Source of the DNA: Luteimonas suaedae
GTDB taxonomy: Bacteria; Pseudomonadota; Gammaproteobacteria; Xanthomonadales; Xanthomonadaceae
Direction of reading: 5' to 3'
Assembly: GCF_008312895.1 (NCBI RefSeq)
Contig: NZ_VSSP01000001.1
Span: 558,001 to 622,000, forward strand
Length of the DNA: 64,000 nt
Both the position numbers and the translations under genes were made by a program. Positions 18,107-26,520 of the stretch are shown here, piece by piece. The notes below the pieces were generated by a model, which saw only the letters and a list, made by a program, of their open reading frames with translations, searched no databases and was not told where the DNA came from. How positions within the stretch are numbered: the first letter of the stretch is position 1; each line of letters opens with the position of its first letter.

Positions 18107-20481
18107 ATCCGACCTCCAGCTCTTCGCATTCCACGCACGGCCACGCACACGAAGCACCACAAGGCGCGGAAACGGCCATCGATCCGGTCTGCGGTATGCA
18201 GGTCGATCCGCACTCGACGGCGCACCATGCAAGCCACGCCGGCACGGCGTTCCATTTCTGCTCCGCGCGCTGCCGCGAGCGCTTCGTGGCGGATCCCGAG
18301 AAATTCCTAGCGCCGCAACCCGAGCCGCCCGCGGCGCCGCCGGGCGCGATCTACACCTGCCCGATGCATCCCGAGATCCGCCAGCAAGGGCCGGGCACCT
18401 GTCCGATCTGCGGCATGGCGCTGGAACCGGAAATGCCGAGCCTGGAAGAGGACGACAACCCGGAACTGCGCGATTTCAGCCGACGCTTCTGGTGGACGCT
18501 GCCGCTGACCCTGGTGGTGCTGGTGCTGGCGATGTTCGGCCAGCGCATCGACGGGCTTCCGGTCGAGGCGCGCACCTGGCTGGAACTGGTGCTGAGCACG
18601 CCGGTGGTGCTGTGGGCCGGCCTGCCGTTCTTCCAGCGCTGCCTGCAGTCGATCCGCAACCGCAGCCCCAACATGTGGACGCTGATCGGGATCGGCGTCG
18701 GGGCCGCGTTCGGCTACAGCGTGGTCGCGACCGTTGCCCCAGGTCTGTTTCCGGCCTCGTTCCATGAGCACGGCCGGGTCGGCGTGTACTTCGAGGCGGC
18801 GGCGGTGATCGTCTCGCTGACGCTGCTCGGCCAAGTGTTGGAATTGCGCGCGCGCTCCAGAACCTCGGCGGCGATCAAGGCGCTGCTGGGCCTGGCGCCG
18901 AAGACCGCGCGCCGGATTTCCGATGACGGTACCGAAGAGGACATTCCGCTCGAGCACGTGCATCCTGGCGACCGCCTGCGCGTGCGGCCGGGCGAGAAGG
19001 TGCCGGTGGACGGCATGGTCGATGACGGCCGTTCCCATGTCGACGAGTCGATGCTGACCGGCGAGCCGATGCCGGTGGAGAAGCAACCGGGGGAAAAGGT
19101 CATCGGCGCAACCATGAACGGCACCGGCAGCCTGGTGATCCGCGCGGAGAAGGTGGGCGCGGACACCGTGCTGTCGCAGATCGTGCAGCTGGTGGCGCAG
19201 GCGCAGCGGACGCGCGCACCGATGCAGCGCATGGCCGACAAGGTGGCGCGCTGGTTCGTGCTGACGGTGCTGGTCGTGGCGGTGCTGTCGCTGTTCGGCT
19301 GGGGCTTGCTCGGCCCCGAACCGTCGTGGACCTACGCCGTGCTCAATGCCGTCTCGGTGCTGATCATCGCCTGTCCGTGCGCGCTCGGCCTCGCTACGCC
19401 GATGTCGATCATGGTCGCCAGCGGCCGCGCGGCGCAGGCCGGTGTGCTGTTCCGCGATGCCGAGGCGATCGAGCGGCTGCGCCGGATCGACACCCTGGTC
19501 GTCGACAAGACCGGCACCTTGACCGAGGGGCGTCCCGCCTTCCGCGACGTGGCGGTGGCGGAAGGCTTCGAGCCCGACCGGGTACTACAGTTCGCCGCCA
19601 GCCTGGAGCAGGGCAGCGAACATCCGCTGGCGAAAGCCATCCTCGCCGAGGCACGCGAGCGTGGCATCAAGCTTGAGCGTACCGAGGACTTCGACTCGAT
19701 CACCGGCCGCGGCGTGCGCGGACGGGCCGCCGGGCACGACCTGGCGCTGGGCAACGCCGCCCTGATGGACGAGATCGGCGGCAACGCCCAGGCGCTCGCC
19801 GGCGCTGCCGAGCGCTGGCGCGGGCAGGGCGCGACGGTAGTGTTCCTGGCCGTCGACGGCCGGGTCGCCGGCGCGATCGCGGTCGCCGATCCGGTCAAGG
19901 CGACCACGCCGCATGCGCTCGACGAATTGCGCGCCGCGGGAATTCGCATCGTCATGGCGTCCGGCGACGCGCAAGGCACGGCCGCGGCGGTGGCGGGCAT
20001 GCTCGGCATCGATGAGGTCCACGGCGAGGTGCGTCCGCAGGACAAGGCCGAGCTCGTGCAGCGCCTCAAACGCGAGGGCCGCAGCGTGGCGATGGCCGGC
20101 GACGGCATCAACGATGCGCCGGCGTTGGCGGCGGCGGACGTCGGCATCGCCATGGGCACCGGCACCGACGTCGCCATGTCCAGCGCGCAGGTGACCCTGG
20201 TCAAGGGCGACCTGGGCGGCATTCTCCGTGCCCGTGCCATCTCCGAGGCGACCGTCGGCAACATGAAGCAGAACCTGGGCTTCGCCTTCCTCTACAACGC
20301 CCTCGGCGTACCGATCGCCGCGGGCGCGCTATATCCGACGTTCGGCCTGTTGCTCAGCCCGATGATCGCCGCGCTGGCGATGAGCCTGAGCTCGGTCTCG
20401 GTGGTGGGCAATGCGCTGCGGCTGGCGGGGACGGGCGGCGTGCGCGCCGCAACGGGACCGCGCGGTGCCAAGGCCTCGTAA
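18103..20481 (+). CDS. Copper-translocating P1B-type ATPase with YHS and HMBD domains
   Basis: Exports Cu(I) from cytoplasm to periplasm at the cost of ATP. The 792-aa protein starts with a His-rich stretch, then a YHS domain (DPVCGMQVD from residue 27). A heavy-metal-binding domain follows with YTCPMHPEI (84-92) and GTCPICGM (98-105), replacing the usual ferredoxin-like MXCXXC domain. Eight membrane segments carry CPC at 424-426; the phosphorylated Asp468 is in DKTGTLT, with SEHPLA and [10 protein letters not shown] beyond. The C-terminal [12 protein letters not shown] and MSLSS match the Cu(I) subclass. Start at 18103 overlaps the merR stop. Confidence 0.94.
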   Translation: MNPTSSSSHSTHGHAHEAPQGAETAIDPVCGMQVDPHSTAHHASHAGTAFHFCSARCRERFVADPEKFLAPQPEPPAAPPGAIYTCPMHPEIRQQGPGTCPICGMALEPEMPSLEEDDNPELRDFSRRFWWTLPLTLVVLVLAMFGQRIDGLPVEARTWLELVLSTPVVLWAGLPFFQRCLQSIRNRSPNMWTLIGIGVGAAFGYSVVATVAPGLFPASFHEHGRVGVYFEAAAVIVSLTLLGQVLELRARSRTSAAIKALLGLAPKTARRISDDGTEEDIPLEHVHPGDRLRVRPGEKVPVDGMVDDGRSHVDESMLTGEPMPVEKQPGEKVIGATMNGTGSLVIRAEKVGADTVLSQIVQLVAQAQRTRAPMQRMADKVARWFVLTVLVVAVLSLFGWGLLGPEPSWTYAVLNAVSVLIIACPCALGLATPMSIMVASGRAAQAGVLFRDAEAIERLRRIDTLVVDKTGTLTEGRPAFRDVAVAEGFEPDRVLQFAASLEQGSEHPLAKAILAEARERGIKLERTEDFDSITGRGVRGRAAGHDLALGNAALMDEIGGNAQALAGAAERWRGQGATVVFLAVDGRVAGAIAVADPVKATTPHALDELRAAGIRIVMASGDAQGTAAAVAGMLGIDEVHGEVRPQDKAELVQRLKREGRSVAMAGDGINDAPALAAADVGIAMGTGTDVAMSSAQVTLVKGDLGGILRARAISEATVGNMKQNLGFAFLYNALGVPIAAGALYPTFGLLLSPMIAALAMSLSSVSVVGNALRLAGTGGVRAATGPRGAKAS

Positions 20482-20524
20482 CCGGCAAACAGCGCGACAT
20501 TGCTCCGCATCGGACCCAACTGTA

Positions 20525-20552
20525 ATTTTACATAATCTACATTATGCGAAGT
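20525..20552 (-). other. dif site (attL), complete XerC and XerD arms
   Basis: Read on the minus strand, an 11-bp XerC arm (ACTTCGCATAA), 6-bp centre (TGTAGA) and 11-bp XerD arm (TTATGTAAAAT) match E. coli dif closely, with differences limited to the outer XerC end, one centre base and one XerD base. It is the left junction of the filamentous prophage and remains a complete dif after integration. Orientation of guide octamers on both sides points to it. Confidence 0.9.
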
Positions 20553-20612
20553 TTGCCGTATTGGTCACGGCTGCGGCTGTAGTGCTGGCCTGCCATCTGT
20601 CCAGGAGGAACG

Positions 20613-20948
20613 ATGATGGCACGCCCGCCATGCTGGCCTGAGGGCCAACCCTGCCCGAACTGGTGCGCCGAGGAACGCTACGCGCGCACCGTTCACAACC
20701 ACGTCCATCTCACCGGGCCGTGGAAAGGCTGGCGGCTGGCCGGCCGCGACCTCATCTCACCGACTGGCGAACATTTCAGCCCACAGCGCCTTGAAGGGCT
20801 CGCATGGCGTGTCGCCATCGAGCAGCGCCGCGACGCCACCCGCGCCCGCAACGCGCAGAGAAAAGCGGTTCGGCAGGACGTGGTGACGGTGCTTCGTGTC
20901 CGAAACTCGGACTGGCACGCCGAACGCTTCGGAACCCGGGCGGGATAA
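20613..20948 (+). CDS. Inovirus accessory protein with PWKGWRLAGRDLISP motif (DUF3653-like)
   Basis: The 111-aa soluble protein opens with a Cys/Trp-rich segment (CWPEGQPCPNWCAEERY), then the motif HLTGPWKGWRLAGRDLISPTGEHFSPQRLEGL and a basic helical C-terminus. Similar short proteins (tentatively DUF3653) are encoded at this position in Xanthomonas and Vibrio filamentous phages; function unknown, and the basic tail would suit nucleic-acid binding. A perfect AGGAGG lies 5 nt before the ATG. A decayed homologue lies just beyond the right attachment site at 27450-27545. Confidence 0.7.
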   Translation: MMARPPCWPEGQPCPNWCAEERYARTVHNHVHLTGPWKGWRLAGRDLISPTGEHFSPQRLEGLAWRVAIEQRRDATRARNAQRKAVRQDVVTVLRVRNSDWHAERFGTRAG

Positions 20949-20957
20949 GGCGTCAGC

Positions 20958-20973
20958 GGCCCGCAGGCGGGCC
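20958..20973. terminator. Bidirectional hairpin between convergent phage genes
   Basis: A perfect 7-bp stem GGCCCGC-AG-GCGGGCC sits in the 36-nt space between the converging genes ending at 20948 and 20985. It has no T tract; it may act as a terminator or an ssDNA structural element. The same hairpin recurs in the remnant phage at 27546-27562. Confidence 0.5.
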
Positions 20974-20984
20974 CGGGGCTACGG

Positions 20985-21332
20985 TCAGGGTGAGTACGCC
21001 TGACAGCGCTTCCGCGTGTCCTGATCCCAGCCATTGGCTACACGACGCGCCTGAGCGCCGTTAATGCACGCAATCTCCGCACCGGAGGCCTTGGCACTGA
21101 TCGGGCCGGGATACCTGGGCAACTCGACCGACACCGATCGCTGACGAGAGGCAGATGCCGGCGGCGATGAAGATGGCTGCGGCATCGATTGAACCTGCCG
21201 CGTGAACTCAGCGACCGCCCCACGAGCCATGTACGCGCCGACCGCGAGCCGCAACAGATCATGCGCGATCAGTGCCAGCAGCACCGCCAGCACCATCGAC
21301 CAAAACGGAAATTCACCACGATCATCGCGCAT
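20985..21332 (-). CDS. Phage membrane protein of unknown function
   Basis: The 115-aa product has an N-terminal membrane helix (FWSMVLAVLLALIAHDLLRLAVG), a Pro/Ser-rich linker and a C-terminal soluble part ending ACINGAQARRVANGWDQDTRKRCQAYSP with two cysteines. It is the last gene of the minus-strand morphogenesis block, 30 nt after the Zot-like gene, so it may aid assembly or be a moron gene. Its C-terminus resembles that of the exported DUF4124 protein encoded at the same relative position in the remnant phage. Confidence 0.65.
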   Translation of the reverse strand: MRDDRGEFPFWSMVLAVLLALIAHDLLRLAVGAYMARGAVAEFTRQVQSMPQPSSSPPASASRQRSVSVELPRYPGPISAKASGAEIACINGAQARRVANGWDQDTRKRCQAYSP

Positions 21333-21362
21333 TGGACACCCCCTGCTCGGGAGTGTAGCCGC

Positions 21363-22613
21363 CTATTTGAGCGCTGGACGCGTCATCGTGCCGAAACTAG
21401 GGTCCAAATCGGGCCGTGGAGCCGTTCCGACCATGCCCCCGCCCACGACAGGCGCCGAAACCAGCCGGGGCGCCTCGACGTGCTGCGGCACCTGCTGGTA
21501 CATCTGCTGCGACTGTGCCTGCGCCCGGTACGGGTTGTAGGGCATGCCGCGGCGTGCGACGCGGCGACACTCTCCCTGGCCGATGTCATATTGCGTGCCC
21601 TGTTCTGTCAGACAGGTGCAGCCAGCTTCACGCCATTCGCCGTTCGCATCTACCCCGCCCTCGCCCGACATGCACAACAGCAACGGATCTACCGTCACTT
21701 GTCGCTGATCGAACACCGGAGCCGTCCAAGGCATCGTCGCAAATCGCGGCAAATGATCCTCAGCGTAGTCAGTGCTCGACAACCACCGAACCTCACCATC
21801 ATCAGACGTACGGGGCGGCCCGGCCGCGCCTAAAGGCGCTTGCCCTAGGGCCGCCGACCCCTCCAACGTATCTTCGCTACTGACAGACGCAGCAGCATCC
21901 GGCTTGAACACGAACAACCACAGTCCCCAACCCACCAACAGCGCAACCAGCAGCATGGACAGTGCCCCCCATATCTTGCGGGGCACCTTGAACTTGTAAG
22001 TAGCGGTGTGCAACGTGGCACTCTTGTAGCGACCATACAAGTCTTTGGGATAGACCCAAATTTCTTCCTCCGCCTTCTCCCGCTGGCGTTCGTCGTAGGG
22101 ATCAACCTGCGTCCGCGTCCAAGTCAACACGCCAGCACGCTGCAAGCCCATCGCACGATTCATGTGGATATGCTTACCCACCAACGTGCGCAGCTGGTGA
22201 TGCAACTTAGTCGGCCATTGCGTCATCAACACCAAGTCGTAACCACCATGGCGATGCGTAGACATGGCGCGAATGCGCATGTCGTCCGACTCGCCGGGGC
22301 GACCAGTGGACGGAAAGAGATGACCGTAGCGTTCCAAGCCGGGCGTCTTGCCATCCGCATGCGCCTCATCGAGCAGCACATAGGCGCCGTGCGGAAGCTG
22401 CGTCCAATCGTTGTGATCGGGCATCGCCTCGACCCACGGAAACGCGTCCTGGTTCTCCGCAGTAGTGGACCCGGCGACGTTCGAAAAGAATCGGCGCGAC
22501 TCCTCTTTACCCTGCTTCACCGCTTCGGCATTGCGCTCGTACTCTTCGAGCATCAACGCCATTGCACGAAGGGTCTTACCATTGCCCGGCTGACCCGTAA
22601 TCAGAATGATCAT
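21363..22613 (-). CDS. Zot-like phage assembly ATPase (pI)
   Basis: Inner-membrane motor that extrudes filamentous phage. The 416-aa protein starts with a Walker A motif GQPGNGKT at residues 7-14 and a Walker B-like VLLDEAH. A single membrane helix near residue 220 follows (IWGALSMLLVALLVGWGLWLFVF), then a periplasmic domain with a cysteine-containing loop (LLCMSGEGG, AGCTCLTEQGTQYD). This is the Zonular occludens toxin (Zot) fold, named after the Vibrio CTX phage homologue; toxin activity is not implied. Its ATG overlaps the stop of the DUF2523 gene (ATGA). Confidence 0.93.
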   Translation of the reverse strand: MIILITGQPGNGKTLRAMALMLEEYERNAEAVKQGKEESRRFFSNVAGSTTAENQDAFPWVEAMPDHNDWTQLPHGAYVLLDEAHADGKTPGLERYGHLFPSTGRPGESDDMRIRAMSTHRHGGYDLVLMTQWPTKLHHQLRTLVGKHIHMNRAMGLQRAGVLTWTRTQVDPYDERQREKAEEEIWVYPKDLYGRYKSATLHTATYKFKVPRKIWGALSMLLVALLVGWGLWLFVFKPDAAASVSSEDTLEGSAALGQAPLGAAGPPRTSDDGEVRWLSSTDYAEDHLPRFATMPWTAPVFDQRQVTVDPLLLCMSGEGGVDANGEWREAGCTCLTEQGTQYDIGQGECRRVARRGMPYNPYRAQAQSQQMYQQVPQHVEAPRLVSAPVVGGGMVGTAPRPDLDPSFGTMTRPALK

Positions 22614-22891
22614 GCCGAGCGCCTCACTAGCATCACCCGTGCCGCCTGAATCCCCAAACGGGTAAGGATGGCCGAACCGATGATCGTCACCACTTCACCC
22701 AGGCCAGCAATCAGCATCACCTGCAATAGCGAGCCACCAATGTTGTTGAAGCGCGTAGCAGCTTCCGTAAGCATGGAGAGTATCAACGGCTTCGACACCG
22801 CATACGTCGTCAGCGCCAAGCCTGCGCCGAACAACATGGTGGCAATCGATCCGCCAAGCAGATTTGTTAGCAGTGCACCCAACCAAGGCAT
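22610..22891 (-). CDS. DUF2523 minor coat protein (pVI-like)
   Basis: The 93-aa protein is almost wholly hydrophobic with three membrane segments (LLGGSIATMLFGAGLALTTY and the C-terminal VMLIAGLGEVVTIIGSAILT). DUF2523 proteins lie between the adhesin and the Zot-like gene in inoviruses and occupy the position of Ff pVI, the minor coat protein that caps the pIII end. It touches the adhesin gene at 22891 and overlaps the pI gene by 4 nt. Confidence 0.82.
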   Translation of the reverse strand: MPWLGALLTNLLGGSIATMLFGAGLALTTYAVSKPLILSMLTEAATRFNNIGGSLLQVMLIAGLGEVVTIIGSAILTRLGIQAARVMLVRRSA

Positions 22892-24405
22892 CAGGCTTGA
22901 CTCCTCAAACCAGCAACAATGAACCCACCAAGCAACGTCGCGGAGGCAATCAGGACGTAGCGCAGATAGCCCGCGAAATCGCAGATTGGCTGGAACGAAA
23001 ACTCAATCGGCGCGCTATGACCGGCCACCGTGATCGTCGTGGACACCGGAGCGGGACACGTGCCATTCGAAGCAATGCCCGAAGCCCAAGACTCCCCTTC
23101 TGGGTCGCCCTCCTGCCAAGGACTCTCACCCGGACCACAACCCTCTTCGCTGGCAAGGCAATTACCATCACCGCCAAGAAAGTCAGCAATACCGTCTAGC
23201 CGATCCTCAACGCCCGACATATCCGCCCCGCCACCACCAGGGCCGTCACCATCGCCTAGCATCTTCTCCAACGCACAGCGAGCGTTCCACGCCTGTAGCA
23301 GCTGCGAATACTCCATAGAATCACAGTGCTCACCCGTGCAGATCGGCACGCCACCTGCGCCGCAGTGCCCGCCGCTGATATGGCGCTTCTTGCGCGTGTT
23401 GCACTCGATGCGCCATTGAATCTTCGCCTGACCGCACATGATCGCGTCGCCGCTACACGTGGGCGGCGTCTCGCAACTTTCCCCGCCGGAGAACTCGGGT
23501 TTGTCGCCGGGGCCGTCCGGTTCGCCGTCGCCATCTTCGTCCTCGTCCTCGTCAGGCTCGCCGTCGCCGTCGCTATCTTTCTTGCAGGTACCGTCTTTGC
23601 CTTTCGCCATTCCTGAGGGGCACCCCTCACCCGTGCAACTACCATCCGGCGCCTTCACCTGACCAGCCGGACATTGCCCGTCGGGTTGGCATTCCCCGTT
23701 GACGTCGTGCTGCCCTACCGGACACTCGCCCTGCTCACCACACGTGCCATCAGGCAGCTTCTTTTGCCCGCCAGGACACTCCTGCGGCGGCTCCTGATGC
23801 TCCGGCGGCTTCCACTGGCCATCGGTGCACGTCGCACCCGTCGGCGTCTGCAAGTAGTTGCACCAATGACCGACGTTAGGCCCCTCAGTCACGGTAGTAC
23901 ACAAATCCGCGCCGATGTTGAACTTGCAACCACTGATGCACGTTGACCCGGGAACCTGCACCAGCGATGTGTTGACGTTGATTTCACTGGTCGGACGATT
24001 CGCGCAGATGTTCCCCGCCGGATACTGACGCGCCACGTCGACAACGCCACCACCTGCACCCGTGCACGGACCATCGAGACCCGAACGGCGCACATTCAGG
24101 GTCACGCGGAAGTAAGCGCCATAGAGCGAATGGCTATGCGACGTGATGACCGGCGGGCAAATGGTGTCGACGCTCCCCGAAATGTGTGCCTGTGCACGCT
24201 GCTGCGCAGCTGCAAACGCTTCTCCCTCATCCGGGCACCACGGCGCCTGATTGATCGCGCTATAGCAGCTTGAATAATCGGGCACCTGCTGTGCATGTGC
24301 GTTACCAATGCCGAGAAACGACAGAGCGGCGTACACCGCGATCCCAGTCAAAATCCAGACGATGCGGCGAATGATCGTGCGCGTGAACCAACGCATTTCA
24401 GTCAT
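22891..24405 (-). CDS. Phage adsorption protein (pIII-like, TspB-related)
   Basis: Tip protein that binds the host receptor. The 504-aa product has a long N-terminal signal (IIRRIVWILTGIAVYAALSFLGIGNAHAQ) and a large Cys-rich exported domain. Four or five short repeats of the type CPxGQxxxDGxC follow (CPGGQKKLPDGTC, CPAGQVKAPDGSC), then an acidic DG/ED repeat (DSDGDGEPDEDEDEDGDGEP). A C-terminal membrane anchor ends in a basic tail (LIASATLLGGFIVAGLRSQA). The C-terminal part matches the TspB-related proteins of Xanthomonas and Neisseria inoviruses. A second ATG at 24396 is possible. The repeats probably evolve fast with host range. Confidence 0.85.
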   Translation of the reverse strand: MTEMRWFTRTIIRRIVWILTGIAVYAALSFLGIGNAHAQQVPDYSSCYSAINQAPWCPDEGEAFAAAQQRAQAHISGSVDTICPPVITSHSHSLYGAYFRVTLNVRRSGLDGPCTGAGGGVVDVARQYPAGNICANRPTSEINVNTSLVQVPGSTCISGCKFNIGADLCTTVTEGPNVGHWCNYLQTPTGATCTDGQWKPPEHQEPPQECPGGQKKLPDGTCGEQGECPVGQHDVNGECQPDGQCPAGQVKAPDGSCTGEGCPSGMAKGKDGTCKKDSDGDGEPDEDEDEDGDGEPDGPGDKPEFSGGESCETPPTCSGDAIMCGQAKIQWRIECNTRKKRHISGGHCGAGGVPICTGEHCDSMEYSQLLQAWNARCALEKMLGDGDGPGGGGADMSGVEDRLDGIADFLGGDGNCLASEEGCGPGESPWQEGDPEGESWASGIASNGTCPAPVSTTITVAGHSAPIEFSFQPICDFAGYLRYVLIASATLLGGFIVAGLRSQA

Positions 24406-24463
24406 CCCCGAACAAGATGCCGAAGGCCATCAAGCCGACAAAGAGAACAAACCAACCAGCCAT
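24398..24463 (-). CDS. 21-aa hydrophobic peptide, candidate minor coat protein
   Basis: An open frame of 21 codons, too short for routine gene calling, encodes MAGWFVLFVGLMAFGILFGDD: one membrane helix with an acidic end. GGAG lies 8 nt before the ATG, and its stop overlaps the start of the adhesin gene by 8 nt in another frame. Size, hydrophobicity and position between the major coat gene and pIII suit a pVII/pIX-type minor coat protein of the inovirus. No homology can be claimed. Confidence 0.55.
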   Translation of the reverse strand: MAGWFVLFVGLMAFGILFGDD

Positions 24464-24476
24464 TGCCCGCACTCCG

Positions 24477-24503
24477 AAAAAATGCGGGGGCCGAAGCCCC
24501 CGC
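24477..24503 (-). terminator. Central phage terminator after the major coat gene
   Basis: On the minus strand an 8-bp stem GCGGGGGC / GCCCCCGC with a TTCG tetraloop is followed by A and six Ts. It lies 10 nt past the coat-gene stop, as in Ff and other inoviruses, where it keeps coat mRNA high relative to downstream genes. Confidence 0.93.
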
Positions 24504-24513
24504 GAGGTTCGGC

Positions 24514-24651
24514 TTAGCCGAAGATGGTCGCCTTCATCCACTTCCAGCCCACCGCAGCGGCGGCGGGAAGCAGCTTGGCGGCGCCGATCAAGCCCACGCC
24601 CACCGTGATCGCGGCGAGTGCGGCAACAGCATCTGCAACGTCGAACGTCAT
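24514..24651 (-). CDS. Major coat protein (pVIII)
   Basis: A 45-aa product found by direct reading. It has a short acidic N-terminus (MTFDVADAV), a hydrophobic helix (ALAAITVGVGLIGAAKLL) and a basic aromatic C-terminus (GWKWMKATIFG) that would face the packaged DNA. This is the standard inovirus coat layout, although no separate signal peptide is evident, as in several Xanthomonas phages. It lies upstream of the strong central terminator and downstream of the ssDNA-binding gene. The ribosome-binding site AGGAGAAGG precedes the ATG. Confidence 0.85.
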   Translation of the reverse strand: MTFDVADAVAALAAITVGVGLIGAAKLLPAAAAVGWKWMKATIFG

Positions 24652-24700
24652 AGCCCTTCTCCTTTCATGTGAGCCACCCTTTCAACCGGGGCGGTGGCGG

Positions 24701-24898
24701 TTAACCGCGAGGACCGGTCTGCCGTTCCAGACGCTTCCAGCCCCAGCACACGACGAATAGCAGCAACGCCGCACTCAACAGCTGGTAAGCATCCGCAACG
24801 GACAACTCCGGAAAATTGGCCCGCTCGACGAACGCTGCTTGCGTACACGTCGCGGTCGCCGTGTCGTACGTCAGGCATTCGTAGACTCGGCGGGCCAT
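24701..24898 (-). CDS. Small phage membrane protein
   Basis: The 65-aa product has an N-terminal Cys-containing segment (RRVYECLTYDTATATCTQAAFVERANFPEL) and a C-terminal membrane helix (AYQLLSAALLLFVVCWGWKRL) followed by basic residues. Proteins of this size and shape sit between the ssDNA-binding protein and major coat genes in Xanthomonas filamentous phages; a minor coat or assembly role is likely. It follows the ssDNA-binding gene by 3 nt. Confidence 0.7.
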   Translation of the reverse strand: MARRVYECLTYDTATATCTQAAFVERANFPELSVADAYQLLSAALLLFVVCWGWKRLERQTGPRG

Positions 24899-24901
24899 GG
24901 C

Positions 24902-25171
24902 TTACTTACCGGCCGGCGCGGGCTTCGCACCGATCGGCACGAGGTCCACGAAACGATTGAGCATCAGGTCGCCGTACTGGGTCAGGCCAAACGACTTCGG
25001 GTCAATGTCGTATTCGCCGGGCTGATATGCCGGGCGGTTGCCGATGCCAACGCGGAACGGCAACGCGAAGCCGTTGCCCAGGTCAAGACCTGCGGTCTGG
25101 CTGCGGATGATCTTGCCGCCAGTGATCTGGCGTTCTTCGACGGCGGAGGATTTCACGGTCACGATGGGCAT
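24902..25171 (-). CDS. Phage single-stranded DNA-binding protein (gV-like)
   Basis: The 89-aa protein is small, soluble and beta-rich (MPIVTVKSSAVEERQITGG, FALPFRVGIGNRPAYQPGEYDID), without signal or membrane helix. It occupies the place of Ff gene V directly after the replication initiator, overlapping it by 13 nt. Gene V proteins coat new single-stranded genomes and deliver them to the extrusion complex. Assignment rests on size, position and resemblance to Xanthomonas phage counterparts rather than a sharp motif. Confidence 0.72.
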   Translation of the reverse strand: MPIVTVKSSAVEERQITGGKIIRSQTAGLDLGNGFALPFRVGIGNRPAYQPGEYDIDPKSFGLTQYGDLMLNRFVDLVPIGAKPAPAGK

Positions 25172-26166
25172 AGCTCTTCTCTCATCAGTTGTGCGAGGCG
25201 GTCACCTTTGGCTACTCCACGGAATCTGCCCGGGTGACCTTCGCGGGCGATGTGGACCTCTGCGAAGTCGGCCCAACTGGCGCCGAACGCTTCGCGTAGA
25301 AGATTGATTGCGGGACCAACTTGGCGATGCATCCACTCGACCATGGCAGTGCCGGTCGCTTCGACAGCCTTGCGCGTGGTGCGGATGCGGGTACAAAAAC
25401 CGGTGATGATTTCCTGCAGGACGCTGTAGGCGCCGCGGAGATAGTCGAGAGGCCGGGTCAACACATCGAGCGGCAACGCGGTGTGCTTGCCGTACATGCG
25501 CACCTCGGCACGCACCCATGGCGATGTTTTCAGGCCAAGTTGCTTGCCCTTTTCGTAGACGCACAGTTCCTTGTGACCCTTCGCACCAACGTAGAGCGTG
25601 CAACCTGTCCCGTGCCCCTCATCGGAGAGAAACCGATGCATTGGCGGGCGGCCGCCGCTGGCAAAATCGCCTTGCGCTGCGCGCTCGCGGAGCGCATGAA
25701 CGTCGAGGCATTCGCCGTCGTAATCGTCGTAAGCCACATCGACACGGGAAAGCTTGCCGCGCCACCGCTCGACAGCTTTCGCAACGTTGTCCCAGCGCGT
25801 GACCCAGCGACAGCCGGCGCCGGACAACGAAACGCAGATCGTGCTGCCGTTGCCGCCTAGGCCAACACGGCCGACCATCTCGCCCTCGCGATCGAGCAAC
25901 ACAGCACTCTGGCTGTAGAACTGCCAGGGCTTATTGCGGATCGATCCCACGACGATGGCGCCGTTCGTGCCGAACAGCTGACCAATCAGGTTCGGCAGCC
26001 AAGTCACGCCGTGGTCTTCGATAGAGCTTTCGGGCAAAACGACGGTGCAGTAGTCGATGAGCGCCCCTGCACCCCCCTTTTGGCCCGTGTTACTCCTCGG
26101 GCCAATCGCCCCCTCCGGGGACTTTTCACCGGTCGGAACCGGGGAAAAGGTGCCGTCAGCAGCCAT
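25159..26166 (-). CDS. Phage replication initiation factor (Rep_trans type, RstA/pII-like)
   Basis: Rolling-circle initiator that nicks the replicative form. The 335-aa product belongs to the replication initiation factor family found in inoviruses: an N-terminal region (GGAGALIDYCTVVLPES), the core WRGKLSRVDVAYDDYDGE with clustered Asp residues, TGCTLYVGAKGHKELCVYEKGKQLG and VRAEVRMYGK. The start is placed at 26166 because GGAG lies 7 nt upstream; an in-frame ATG at 26193 is possible. It overlaps the small upstream membrane-protein gene by 11 nt and the ssDNA-binding gene downstream. Confidence 0.88.
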   Translation of the reverse strand: MAADGTFSPVPTGEKSPEGAIGPRSNTGQKGGAGALIDYCTVVLPESSIEDHGVTWLPNLIGQLFGTNGAIVVGSIRNKPWQFYSQSAVLLDREGEMVGRVGLGGNGSTICVSLSGAGCRWVTRWDNVAKAVERWRGKLSRVDVAYDDYDGECLDVHALRERAAQGDFASGGRPPMHRFLSDEGHGTGCTLYVGAKGHKELCVYEKGKQLGLKTSPWVRAEVRMYGKHTALPLDVLTRPLDYLRGAYSVLQEIITGFCTRIRTTRKAVEATGTAMVEWMHRQVGPAINLLREAFGASWADFAEVHIAREGHPGRFRGVAKGDRLAQLMREELCPS

Positions 26167-26335
26167 GTCGACGCTCCGTATCGAGTTCGGCATTGATCCG
26201 CGCGAGGTCTTCGCGGAAACAGTTCTCACGCGACAGCGCTTCCATTTCGACGCGATCGCGGAGCCAGAACAGTCGACACACGCCCCACCCGGCCATCACG
26301 CCGCAAATCCACGAGAGGGTCAGCATCCAGCTCAT
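26156..26335 (-). CDS. 59-aa membrane protein overlapping the replication gene
   Basis: An open frame just under usual length cut-offs encodes a 59-aa protein. It has one N-terminal membrane helix (MSWMLTLSWICGVMAGWGVC), a basic juncture (RLFWLRDR) and a charged helical tail (EALSRENCFREDLARINAEL). Its ATG overlaps the stop of the 62-aa gene (ATGA) and its end runs 11 nt into the replication gene, so it belongs to one tightly coupled chain of genes. Function unknown. Confidence 0.65.
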   Translation of the reverse strand: MSWMLTLSWICGVMAGWGVCRLFWLRDRVEMEALSRENCFREDLARINAELDTERRHGC

Positions 26336-26520
26336 GCCTGCCGCTCCCGCTCACAGGCGAGCCAGATGCCGCGCCACTCAGCGGCCTCTGCGGATACGGT
26401 GTCGAACAGTTCCAGCTGTGCGCCGGTCAGGTACCGGGCCGCGCGTGCGCTGGCTTCCTCGTACCGGTCAAAGGCCGCATCGGCGGCGGCGGCGATGACG
26501 TGCTCCATAGGAGCGCTCAT
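26332..26520 (-). CDS. Small phage protein, 62 aa, unknown function
   Basis: The product is Ala/Glu-rich and mostly helical (MEHVIAAAADAAFDRYEEASARAARYL), soluble, ending CERERQA. It overlaps its neighbours on both sides by ATGA, placing it in the early minus-strand operon upstream of the replication initiator. No recognisable domain. Confidence 0.6.
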   Translation of the reverse strand: MSAPMEHVIAAAADAAFDRYEEASARAARYLTGAQLELFDTVSAEAAEWRGIWLACERERQA

